A DNA stretch of 10,478 nt from Chloroflexota bacterium (GTDB taxonomy: Bacteria > Chloroflexota > Limnocylindria > QHBO01). This document shows, piece by piece, positions 1 to 5,405 of the stretch (within the stretch, counting starts at the first letter, position 1; the number at the start of each line of letters is the position of its first letter). The stretch spans positions 1-10,478 of the forward strand of contig VBJP01000010.1 in NCBI GenBank assembly GCA_005880165.1, given 5' to 3'. A model generated the notes under the pieces. The model was not told the origin of the DNA. It saw only the letters and a program-made list of their open reading frames with translations, and searched no databases. Both the position numbers and the translations under genes were made by a program.

Positions 1-461
1 AAGAGCGAGCGCGCGTGGCGGACCTCGAGAGCGGGAGAGCCGGCCTGCAGCTAGTGAAGATCACCGGGTCGTCGTTCGCAGAGTTCGCGCGGGATGAGCA
101 CACCACTCTGCCGGAGCGCCCGGACCGGCCGCTCTACATCTGGTGCGACATCGGCTGGCGCTACACGGAACCCCGAGACGCCCTGGGTGACAAACCGGCG
201 CGCTATGTCGCGGGCGAGCAGGTCGCCGACCTTGCCGCATCGGTCTTTCACGAGTTCGTCAGCCTGTCGATCCAGCACCTCGTCCACGAGATCGGCCAGC
301 GCATGTTCCTGCGCTGGCCCCAGCTCTCCGAAGTCAGCTTTGAAGCCCAGAACAGGCTGTGGGATCTCGCCGGCGAATCGTCCGACGACGAGCGCCTCAA
401 GGTCTATGCGGATCCCCGACCACCATTTGGGAGGATTGGGCTCAGGCTGCGGCGCGAGTGA
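1..461 (+). CDS. Factor-independent urate hydroxylase (uricase), C-terminal half, 5' cut by window edge
   Basis: Oxidises urate with O2 to 5-hydroxyisourate without cofactor, the first step of purine ring breakdown toward allantoin. The frame is open from the left edge (first full codon at 3), so the N-terminal half, with the catalytic Lys and Thr, lies outside; about 152 residues remain of a roughly 300-residue family. The block KITGSSFAEFARDEHTTLPE (57-116), then a conserved Arg (126-128), matches the uricase substrate-binding strand: the Phe and Arg that hold urate are present. The Ile-Gln of SIQHL fits the Val/Ile-Gln urate contact. The C-terminus VYADPRPPFGRIGL is typical. Where the fungal enzyme has Asn-Lys-His, this reads Asn-Arg-Leu, so the His position is Leu. 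The GTG at 15 is probably only an internal Val. Family assignment is firm; activity cannot be judged from half a gene. Confidence 0.9.
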   Translation, partial: ERARVADLESGRAGLQLVKITGSSFAEFARDEHTTLPERPDRPLYIWCDIGWRYTEPRDALGDKPARYVAGEQVADLAASVFHEFVSLSIQHLVHEIGQRMFLRWPQLSEVSFEAQNRLWDLAGESSDDERLKVYADPRPPFGRIGLRLRRE

Positions 462-470
462 CCTAGCCCA
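437..470. terminator. Candidate bidirectional hairpin across two convergent stop codons
   Basis: TGGGCT at 437-442 pairs with AGCCCA at 465-470, and AGG 444-446 pairs with CCT 462-464 around a bulged C, leaving a 15-nt loop. The structure contains the uricase TGA (459-461) and overlaps the acetyltransferase TAG (465-463). It could end or protect both converging transcripts, since there is no other space between the genes. There is no U-tract on either side, so an intrinsic terminator is uncertain. Confidence 0.3.
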
Positions 471-909
471 GCTCGAGGCGCATGCGCGGCAGGGTCCGAC
501 CCGGTTCCGCGGCGGATGGGGTGCGACCGATCTCCACGCCGCCCATTGCCTCGTAGAAGCCGCGCGCGAAGGGCTCGGCGTCCCATTCGAGAACCCGCGA
601 GCCATGCCCGCGGGCGAGCTCGGCGGCGTGATCGAAGAGCAGCCTGCCGAGCCCCTTCCCGATGAGCGCCGGCTCGAGCCACAGGTCCTCGAGCTCCGCG
701 CCATCATCGTGGAACGTGACGCGATGCCAGCCGAGCACCACGCCATCGCGCTCGAGCACATGCACCTCATGGGCCGCGACGTCGTCCTCGCCAAGCTGGA
801 GCATCGGTCTGACGGTTTCCAGGAATGCCGCGCTGTACGGCCAGTGCGCCTTGGACCGATGGGCAAGCTCGCGCAGCGCGGCTGCTTCCTGCGGCGCGGC
901 GCGGCGAAT
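463..909 (-). CDS. GNAT family N-acetyltransferase
   Basis: Transfers an acetyl group from acetyl-CoA to an unidentified amine; cytoplasmic. The acetyl-CoA pyrophosphate loop is seen as IGKGLGRLLFDHA after the beta4 strand (ELEDLWLEPA), and the C-terminal FYEAMGGVEIGR is the usual GNAT beta5-to-beta7 region. The first ATG is at 804, but the frame stays open upstream and encodes a good GNAT N-terminus, IRRAAPQEAAALRELAHRSK and then HWPYSAAFLETVRP, so the ATG product would lack beta1 and alpha1. No ATG, GTG or TTG lies between the in-frame stop at 978-976 and 804. I place the start at an ATT (909-907), 7 nt after the preceding gene's stop; this is inference, and 463-804 is the conservative call. 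It is the last gene of the minus cluster. Substrate cannot be told. Confidence 0.82.
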   Translation of the reverse strand: MRRAAPQEAAALRELAHRSKAHWPYSAAFLETVRPMLQLGEDDVAAHEVHVLERDGVVLGWHRVTFHDDGAELEDLWLEPALIGKGLGRLLFDHAAELARGHGSRVLEWDAEPFARGFYEAMGGVEIGRTPSAAEPGRTLPRMRLELG

Positions 910-916
910 GAGCGAG

Positions 917-1333
917 CTACTGGATGGTTTCGTTGCGGCGAACGCGCTCCGCGAGCGCCTCGAGCACGCAGGTCTTCACGGTCGGGAAGTCGTCCATCAG
1001 CTGATGGAACTGGCGATGCCCGATCACCATCAGCCGGGTGGGGCCTACCGCCCGCGTCGTTGCGGTGCGTGGCTTGCCGTCGACCAGCGCGATCTCGCCG
1101 AGGAAGTCGCCCTTCCCGAGGGTCGAGACGACGCTGCCGTTGACGTCCACCTCGACGGCTCCATCGAGGACGACGAAGAACTCCTCTCCGGTCTCGCCCT
1201 GCCGGGTCAGCACGCGGCCGTCGACGACGTCGACTTCGTCCGCGAGGGTTCCGAGCTCCTGCAAATCCTGCCTGCCGAGACCGGCGAAGAGCGGCACCCG
1301 CTTGAGCTGCTCGAGCTTCTCGTCGGTGGCCAT
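917..1333 (-). CDS. Stand-alone cyclic nucleotide-binding domain protein (CAP_ED family)
   Basis: A 138-residue protein that is a single cAMP-receptor-type beta-roll with no helix-turn-helix, kinase or channel domain. An N-terminal helix (KLEQLKRVPLFAGLGRQDL, residues 6-24) leads into the roll. The phosphate-binding cassette is clear: FLGEIALVDGKPRTATTRA (residues 77-95) carries the Gly-Glu pair that contacts ribose and the Arg that contacts the cyclic phosphate, so nucleotide binding is plausible. The C-terminus is a short helix (residues 111-135), where CRP would continue into its hinge. I chose ATG 1333 because the family's N-terminus begins there; the frame runs upstream to 1498 but reads as shadow sequence across the previous gene. 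No clear Shine-Dalgarno is visible. It follows the CoA-binding gene by 41 nt. Without an output domain it probably acts through a partner, which is not identifiable here. Confidence 0.88.
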   Translation of the reverse strand: MATDEKLEQLKRVPLFAGLGRQDLQELGTLADEVDVVDGRVLTRQGETGEEFFVVLDGAVEVDVNGSVVSTLGKGDFLGEIALVDGKPRTATTRAVGPTRLMVIGHRQFHQLMDDFPTVKTCVLEALAERVRRNETIQ

Positions 1334-1374
1334 TGCCGCTGAGGATATCGCGCGCGGCGCAGGCCGAACAGGGG

Positions 1375-1824
1375 TCAGCCGGTGCGCTCCTCCAAGCGCG
1401 GCAGCTCGATCGCGGGGCATCGGTCCATCACTACCAGCAACCCCGCCTCCCGTGCGCGGCCGGCTGCCGCCTCGTCGATGACGCCCAGCTGGAGCCACAC
1501 CGCCTTGGCACCGATCGCGATCGCCTCGTCCACGTGGGCACCGGCCAGGTCCGCTCGACGGAAGATGTCGACCACCTCGATCGGACGGCCCGCCGCGTTG
1601 GCCGCCTGCGCGGCCGCTGCGAGGTCGGGGTATGCCGGCCGCCCAAAGACCTCATGTTCGCGTGGATTCACCGGCATCACCTCGAAGCCGTGCCGCAGGA
1701 GCGTGCCGGTCACGCTGTGGCTTGGCCGGTTGGGGTTGGCGGAGCAACCCACCACGGCCCACACGCGCAGGTTGCGCAGAACGTGCTCGATGGTGGCCGG
1801 GTCCGCGAAGGGGTCGGCAATCAC
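1375..1824 (-). CDS. CoA-binding protein, YccU type
   Basis: A 149-residue single-domain Rossmann protein of the CoA_binding family (related to the CoA-binding domain of succinyl-CoA synthetase alpha and to E. coli YccU). The nucleotide loop is at residues 20-45 (RVWAVVGCSANPNRPSHSVT), followed by the second strand FEVMPVNP and then VVDIFRR (residues 84-90). The end VWLQLGVIDEAAAGRAREAG and VVMDRCPAIE (residues 109-141) is the diagnostic family tail. The exact cellular role of the family is not established; binding of CoA or an acyl-CoA is the family inference. The start is a GTG whose last bases overlap the ruvA stop (GTGA at 1824-1821), so translation is probably coupled to ruvA. It occupies the place after ruvA where ruvB is often found. 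Confidence 0.92.
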   Translation of the reverse strand: MIADPFADPATIEHVLRNLRVWAVVGCSANPNRPSHSVTGTLLRHGFEVMPVNPREHEVFGRPAYPDLAAAAQAANAAGRPIEVVDIFRRADLAGAHVDEAIAIGAKAVWLQLGVIDEAAAGRAREAGLLVVMDRCPAIELPRLEERTG

Positions 1825-2396
1825 CGCGATCGGGCCAGCTCCTGGAGGGCGGCCTTGATCCGGGAGTCGAGACCGCCGTCGCTCGCTGCCACCGCGCCGG
1901 CGGCGCGGCGGGCCTCGGTGACCGTGTAGCCCAGCGACTCCAGGGCGGCGACCACGTCCGAGTCGTGGGGCGCACCGCCGCCGACCGCCAGACCTGCCGC
2001 ATGCACCTTTTCCTTGAGCTCGAGCACGATTCGCTGAGCCGTCTTACGGCCGACACCGGAGACCGAGGTGAAGGCGTCCAGGTCGTCGTTCAGGATCGCC
2101 AGCTGCAGTTTCGTCACCGGGTGGGCAGCGGTGATCGCCAGCGCCAACCGAGGCCCGACCTGGCTGACCGTCATCAGCAGCTCGAAGAATCCGAGCTCGT
2201 CGAGGGTCGCGAAACCAAAGAGCGCCTGCTGGTCCTCTCGCACGAGATGGTGGGTGAAGACCGATGCCTCGCTCCCCGACCGGAGCCGCGCGAGAAGCGA
2301 GGGTCCCGCGATCACCCGGTAGCCGATGCCGCCCACCTCAAGCAGGGCATAGTCGCCAGCGACGTGGGCGACGCGCCCGCGGATCGAGCCGATCAC
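1821..2396 (-). CDS. ruvA: Holliday junction branch migration protein RuvA
   Basis: Tetrameric DNA-binding subunit that holds the Holliday junction open and positions the RuvB motors; acts in recombination and fork repair. The 191 residues show the three expected domains. An OB-fold (residues 1-62) begins VIGSIRGRVAHV. A helix-hairpin-helix domain (about 65-135) has hairpins at QVGPRLALAI (79-88) and SGVGRKTAQRIVLELKEK (113-130). The small C-terminal domain III (about 146-191, SDVVAALESLGY) normally contacts RuvB. Length is close to the E. coli protein (203). The first hairpin has Gln where Gly is commoner, a mild change. The start is GTG 2396, overlapping the ruvC TGA by GTGA, which supports it over longer in-frame options. 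RuvB is absent from the window and must be encoded elsewhere if the complex is complete. Confidence 0.96.
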   Translation of the reverse strand: MIGSIRGRVAHVAGDYALLEVGGIGYRVIAGPSLLARLRSGSEASVFTHHLVREDQQALFGFATLDELGFFELLMTVSQVGPRLALAITAAHPVTKLQLAILNDDLDAFTSVSGVGRKTAQRIVLELKEKVHAAGLAVGGGAPHDSDVVAALESLGYTVTEARRAAGAVAASDGGLDSRIKAALQELARSR

Positions 2397-2905
2397 CGCG
2401 CGCCGCCAGCCGCGGGTCGCGCGGTCGTCGGTTGCGCGGCGGCGCGGTATAGGCAGCCGATGGCGGCGGCCACGGCGTCCGTGGCGTCGTCCGCCACGCC
2501 GGTGAGTGTCACGCTCAGCAGGCGCTGCACCATGGTCGCCACCTCCGCCTTGTCGGCGGCACCGTTGCCGCAAACGGCCTGCTTCACCTCGTTGGGCGTC
2601 GGCTCGTCGACCGGAAGGGCATGGCGCGCGGCGACGAGCAGCGCGACCGCGCGCGCCTGGCCAACGGCCATGGCCGTCTGGACGTTGCGCTGGAAGAAGA
2701 GCCGCTCCACGGCCATGCGGTCGGGCTGATGCTCCGCGACGAGTCCGTACAAGGCCGTCTCGAGCTCTGCCAGGCGCTGGGCGTCCGTCCCGGACGACAG
2801 CGTTCGGACAACCCCGGCATCGACCAGCCGCAGGCGGTTGGACTCGAGGGAGACGACACCGAACCCGAGGGTCGCGGTGCCCGGATCGATGCCAATGGCG
2901 ATCAC
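2393..2905 (-). CDS. ruvC: Crossover junction endodeoxyribonuclease RuvC
   Basis: Dimeric Mg2+-dependent resolvase that cuts Holliday junctions symmetrically. The 170 residues carry all four acidic catalytic positions: D7 in IGIDPGTATLGFGVV, E67 in MAVERLFFQRN, and D140 and D143 in VADDATDAVAAA. The length matches the family (about 160-175). The start is a GTG at 2905; an ATG at 2913 is out of frame, and the GTG puts the catalytic Asp exactly at position 7 as in E. coli. No strong Shine-Dalgarno precedes it. The gene lies 49 nt after yebC and overlaps ruvA by 4 nt, so ruvC-ruvA form a coupled pair. The C-terminal tail after residue 155 is Ala/Pro/Thr-rich and poorly conserved. Confidence 0.96.
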   Translation of the reverse strand: MIAIGIDPGTATLGFGVVSLESNRLRLVDAGVVRTLSSGTDAQRLAELETALYGLVAEHQPDRMAVERLFFQRNVQTAMAVGQARAVALLVAARHALPVDEPTPNEVKQAVCGNGAADKAEVATMVQRLLSVTLTGVADDATDAVAAAIGCLYRAAAQPTTARPAAGGAR

Positions 2906-2954
2906 CGCGCCATCGTAGTCGGCGGAACGAGGCCCGATCGCCGCCGTGCTGCGG

Positions 2955-3713
2955 CTAGACGACCGACGCTTCGAGCTGCTCCATGAGCTGCGTCGGGATG
3001 TCGAAGTTGGCGTACACGTTCTGGACGTCGTCGAGGTCCTCGAGGCGCTCAACGAAGGTGAGGACCTGGCGGGCGATCTTCTCGTCCGCGATCTCGACCC
3101 AGGTCGTGGGCTCCATGGACACCTCGGCGGATTCCGCGGGATAGCCGGCCGCCGCCAGCGCCGACCGGACCCGTTCGAGCTGTCCCGGTTCGGTCGCCAC
3201 GATGAGCGAGCCGCCCTCTGGGCTTCCGACGTCGGCGGCTCCTGCGTCGATCGCGGCGAGCGTGACCTCGTCCGGATCGCGACCCTTGAGCGGGATGCTG
3301 ATGACACCCTTCTGCTCGAACTGCCAGGCGACCGGCGTCAGCGAGCCGCCCAGCTTGTTGAAGATGCTTCTGATCTCGGACGCCGTGCGGTTCCGGTTAT
3401 CGGTCATGGCCGACACGATCACGGCCACGTTCGACGGGCCAAAGCCCTCGTACGTGATCTCCTCGTATTGCTCTGCGTCGGCCCCAGACCCGGTCGCGCG
3501 CTCGATCGCACGCTTGATGTTCTCCTGCGGCATCGAGTTGTCACGGGCCTTGTCGACGGCGATCCGCAGGCGGTAGTTGGCATCCGGGTCGCTGCCACCC
3601 TGCCGCGCGGCGGTGATGATCTCGCGGGTCAGCTTGGTGAAGAGCGCGCCACGCTTCGCGTCGTTGGCGCCCTTCTGTCGCTTGATCTGCGACCACTTGC
3701 TGTGCCCGGACAT
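2955..3713 (-). CDS. yebC: YebC/TACO1 family protein
   Basis: Cytoplasmic protein of the YebC/TACO1 family. Members were long annotated as DNA-binding regulators, and more recent work describes roles in translation of difficult (proline-rich) stretches; which applies here is not visible. The start MSGHSKWSQIKRQKGANDAK is the family signature. It continues with LFTKLTREIITAARQGG, NYRLRIAVDKARDNSMPQEN, the middle block YEGFGPSNVAVIVSAMTDNR (about residues 93-112) and the FNKLGGSL segment, ending with the ferredoxin-like C-terminal half. The 252 residues are normal. The ATG at 3713 is preferred over an in-frame start at 3755 because AAGGAGG lies just before it and because family homology starts here. 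It is first in the yebC-ruvC-ruvA order, a widely conserved arrangement. Confidence 0.96.
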   Translation of the reverse strand: MSGHSKWSQIKRQKGANDAKRGALFTKLTREIITAARQGGSDPDANYRLRIAVDKARDNSMPQENIKRAIERATGSGADAEQYEEITYEGFGPSNVAVIVSAMTDNRNRTASEIRSIFNKLGGSLTPVAWQFEQKGVISIPLKGRDPDEVTLAAIDAGAADVGSPEGGSLIVATEPGQLERVRSALAAAGYPAESAEVSMEPTTWVEIADEKIARQVLTFVERLEDLDDVQNVYANFDIPTQLMEQLEASVV

Positions 3714-3730
3714 CGGTCCTCCTTCGAGGA
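3714..3730 (-). promoter_or_regulatory. yebC ribosome binding site inside a small hairpin
   Basis: On the minus strand AAGGAGG (3724-3718) is followed by four bases and the yebC ATG, which fixes the start. The same bases form a 5-bp stem: TCCTC (3730-3726) with GAGGA (3721-3717) around a GAAG loop, so the Shine-Dalgarno can be masked in the mRNA. Whether this is regulatory is inference. Confidence 0.6.
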
Positions 3731-3786
3731 GCCCCTCAACCCGTGCAGGGCGCATTCAAGGGGGGCTGAAACGCTTCGGAGGGGTA

Positions 3787-3825
3787 CGGGCGGATTGTAC
3801 CAATCCACCGGGCGATCCCTTGCCA
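3787..3825 (-). promoter_or_regulatory. Candidate promoter of the yebC-ruvCA cluster, with overlapping palindrome
   Basis: On the minus strand TGGTACAAT (3802-3794) is an extended -10 element (TGn plus TACAAT, one mismatch to TATAAT). A weak -35-like TGGCAA lies at 3825-3820, with a long spacer of 20. Transcription would start near 3787, giving a leader of about 74 nt before yebC. The -10 lies inside a perfect inverted repeat: GGATTG (3792-3797), TAC, CAATCC (3801-3806), which could be an operator. No convincing promoter is seen for the divergent membrane gene. Confidence 0.45.
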
Positions 3826-3857
3826 GCGCGGGAGCCCGCGTGCGATCCTCCCCACCG

Positions 3858-4670
3858 ATGCCGTCCGCTGCGCTGCCCGACCAGGCGACGCTCCCGATCT
3901 TCCGCATCCTGTTGGTCGTCCAGGTCCTTGCCGCCGGCTTCTTCGGCCTTCTGCCGTTCCTCCTGCCGGACACGTTTGCATCGGGCGCCGGGTTCGTGGG
4001 TGACGAGCCCTTCATCTACCGGTTGGCTGGCGCCGCCACCCTCGGCTACGCCGCGGTGGCGCTGATCGGCTCGGTGCGACCCGCCTGGTACCGCCTGCGC
4101 ATCCCGCTGCTCGCCACCCTGACCTTCAACGCGGCAGCGGTGATCGGTGCGCTGCTCAGCCTCGCGTCAGGCGAGATGCAGTTCGTCGTCTTCTTCGTCG
4201 CGATCGCCGCGTTCGCGTTCACCGTGCTCGCCGGGTATTGGCTGGCACGCAACCAGGGACTTCCGGATCCGGCGCCCGAGCCGGTCGAGCCGTGGTTTCG
4301 GGTGGTGATCGCGGTCGCCACGCTGGCCGCCACGTTCTTTGGCCTCGCCCCGCTCGTCGCGGCGGGGGAGTTCGCCTCGCTGGCCGGCTTCTCGACCAAT
4401 GACCAGTTCATCTATCACCTGGCCGGGGCCGCCACACTCGGCTACGCGGTGGCCGGTGCGGCGTCGCTGCTGGCCAGGAGTCGAGCCCAGATCGGGCTCC
4501 AGGTCCGGGCGGCGACAGTCTTCAACGGCCTCTCCGCGGTCGCCGCAGTCATCTATCTGATCAACGGTGGCAGGGCTCCGGTGGCCTGGCTGATCCTCGT
4601 CGCCGCCACCGCATTCACCGCGGTCTTCGTGCTGTGGATGGCCGGCGCCGGGCGCGCGGTGCGCGCCTGA
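3858..4670 (+). CDS. Uncharacterised 8-TM membrane protein made of two tandem repeats
   Basis: A 270-residue integral membrane protein of unknown function. Eight hydrophobic segments are visible: about residues 16-36, 52-72, 83-103, 108-130, 148-168, 185-206, 216-235 and 242-263. The halves are copies. Residues 28-65 and 160-197 align without gaps at an offset of 132 with 24 of 38 identical; both contain FIY-x-LAGAATLGYA. The later Phe-Asn pair (90-91 and 222-223) keeps the same offset. A Pro-rich linker (residues 135-146) joins them. There are no enzyme motifs or signal peptide. The ATG at 3858 precedes the first TM by a short tail; no Shine-Dalgarno is seen, so the start is not firmly fixed. 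The long open frame upstream to 2946 is antisense to yebC and not real coding. The next gene begins 17 nt on, suggesting co-transcription. Confidence 0.85.
   Translation: MPSAALPDQATLPIFRILLVVQVLAAGFFGLLPFLLPDTFASGAGFVGDEPFIYRLAGAATLGYAAVALIGSVRPAWYRLRIPLLATLTFNAAAVIGALLSLASGEMQFVVFFVAIAAFAFTVLAGYWLARNQGLPDPAPEPVEPWFRVVIAVATLAATFFGLAPLVAAGEFASLAGFSTNDQFIYHLAGAATLGYAVAGAASLLARSRAQIGLQVRAATVFNGLSAVAAVIYLINGGRAPVAWLILVAATAFTAVFVLWMAGAGRAVRA
3903..4643 (+). repeat. Internal gene duplication: two 4-TM repeat units
   Basis: Unit 1 spans about 3903-4250 and unit 2 about 4299-4643 within the membrane protein gene. At protein level they align ungapped at 132 residues. The best conserved parts are 3939-4052 and 4335-4448. 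DNA has diverged, so the duplication is old. Confidence 0.8.
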
Positions 4671-4687
4671 TGCGCAGGTGATCTGAG

Positions 4688-5317
4688 ATGTCGGGCGATC
4701 CGGAATACGACCAGCTCGCTGGGTGGGCGGCGATCCTGGCGGGCATCGGCGGCTTCGTCTACTCGGTCGCCTTCATCGTGGGCGTCGTCCTGGGCAAGTC
4801 GCCGGACCTGGGACGATCGGTCAGCTCGACGGCGCTGGCCATCGGTGGCCTGCTGACCGCGGTCGTGGCGGTCGCCCTGTTCCAGCGTGCCAGGGAGGCG
4901 AGTGCGCCCGGCGCCTTCCTGGCCGTAGCCTTCGCGCTCTTTGGCTCGATCGGCGCCGCGATCCACGGCGGGTACGATCTGGCCAACGTGCTCCACCCGC
5001 CGCTCGCGGATGTGCTCGCCACCAACGAGCTGCCCAACCCGGTCGATCCCCGCGGATTGCTGACCTTCGCGGCCGCCGGCACCGGTCTGCTGACGCTGGT
5101 CTGGCTGGTACGTCGCGCCGGGGAGCTCCGCAACTGGATCGGGTTGCTGGGCCTGGTGGTTGGGGCTCTGTTGATCCTGATCTACCTCGGCCGGCTGATC
5201 ATCCTGTCGCCGACGAACCCGCTGGTGGCCGGCCTCGCCGGCCTGACCGGATTCATCCTCAGCCCCATCTTCTACGTCGGGCTGGGTCTCTGGCTGCGGA
5301 GCCGAGCCAACCTATAA
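4688..5317 (+). CDS. Uncharacterised 6-TM membrane protein
   Basis: A 209-residue integral membrane protein with no function that I recognise. Hydrophobic segments are at about residues 14-35, 46-66, 73-95, 122-142, 149-169 and 182-204. The loop between TM3 and TM4 (residues 94-121) has HGGYDLAN and the motif NPVDPRGLLTFA. A second polar stretch, LSPTNPL, precedes TM6. It resembles a conserved family of small membrane proteins in high-GC bacteria, but I cannot name it. The start ATG 4688 is supported by AGGTGA six bases upstream and by lying 17 nt after the previous stop. The gene and the 8-TM protein probably form one transcription unit. Its TAA stop is embedded in a TATAAT box (5313-5318) that likely serves the next gene. 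Confidence 0.82.
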   Translation: MSGDPEYDQLAGWAAILAGIGGFVYSVAFIVGVVLGKSPDLGRSVSSTALAIGGLLTAVVAVALFQRAREASAPGAFLAVAFALFGSIGAAIHGGYDLANVLHPPLADVLATNELPNPVDPRGLLTFAAAGTGLLTLVWLVRRAGELRNWIGLLGLVVGALLILIYLGRLIILSPTNPLVAGLAGLTGFILSPIFYVGLGLWLRSRANL

Positions 5318-5318
5318 T
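5313..5318 (+). promoter_or_regulatory. TATAAT -10 box for the EF-G-like gene, overlapping a stop codon
   Basis: An exact TATAAT lies 83 bases before the EF-G-like ATG, in a sequence otherwise very GC-rich. The -35 at the best spacing is poor (CTGGCT, 5290-5295, spacer 17). Transcription would begin near 5325. A perfect 5-bp inverted repeat, CGAGG 5319-5323 and CCTCG 5330-5334, straddles that point. Confidence 0.5.
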
Positions 5319-5342
5319 CGAGGCCAATTCCTCGGTCAGACC

Positions 5343-5405
5343 ATGCGCCTGAGGCTATCGCCCCGGCGTCGTTGGGCATGCGCAAGGAGCCTGAGACCCC
5401 GATGA
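5343..5405 (+). CDS. Candidate short upstream reading frame (20 codons), Arg-rich
   Basis: ATG at 5343 opens a 20-residue frame that ends in TGA at 5403-5405, overlapping the EF-G-like ATG as ATGA. Eight of twenty residues are Arg (positions 2, 4, 8, 9, 10, 15, 18 and 20). It uses AGG twice, AGA and CTA, which should be rare codons in a genome this GC-rich. It would lie entirely downstream of the proposed start of transcription. It has no clear Shine-Dalgarno, and in GC-rich DNA a stop-free run of this size is common, so it may be chance. If real it could be a leader peptide that couples translation to the next gene. Confidence 0.25.
   Translation: MRLRLSPRRRWACARSLRPR
5384..5389 (+). promoter_or_regulatory. 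Ribosome binding site choosing the EF-G-like start
   Basis: AAGGAG sits 12 bases before ATG 5402. In-frame alternatives TTG 5372 and ATG 5378 lie upstream of it and lack their own site. Family proteins begin close to MKPTTADKIRNVALISH, which also favours 5402. Confidence 0.55.

Noticed and set aside
2906..3307. 134-codon upstream extension of ruvC
   Set aside because: It overlaps the end of yebC in another frame, is Ser/Arg-rich shadow sequence, and GTG 2905 places the catalytic Asp at the expected position 7.
2946..3857. N-terminal 304-codon extension of the 8-TM protein frame
   Set aside because: It is antisense to yebC, and its low-complexity Arg/Asp/Leu composition lacks domains; the membrane protein is complete from ATG 3858.
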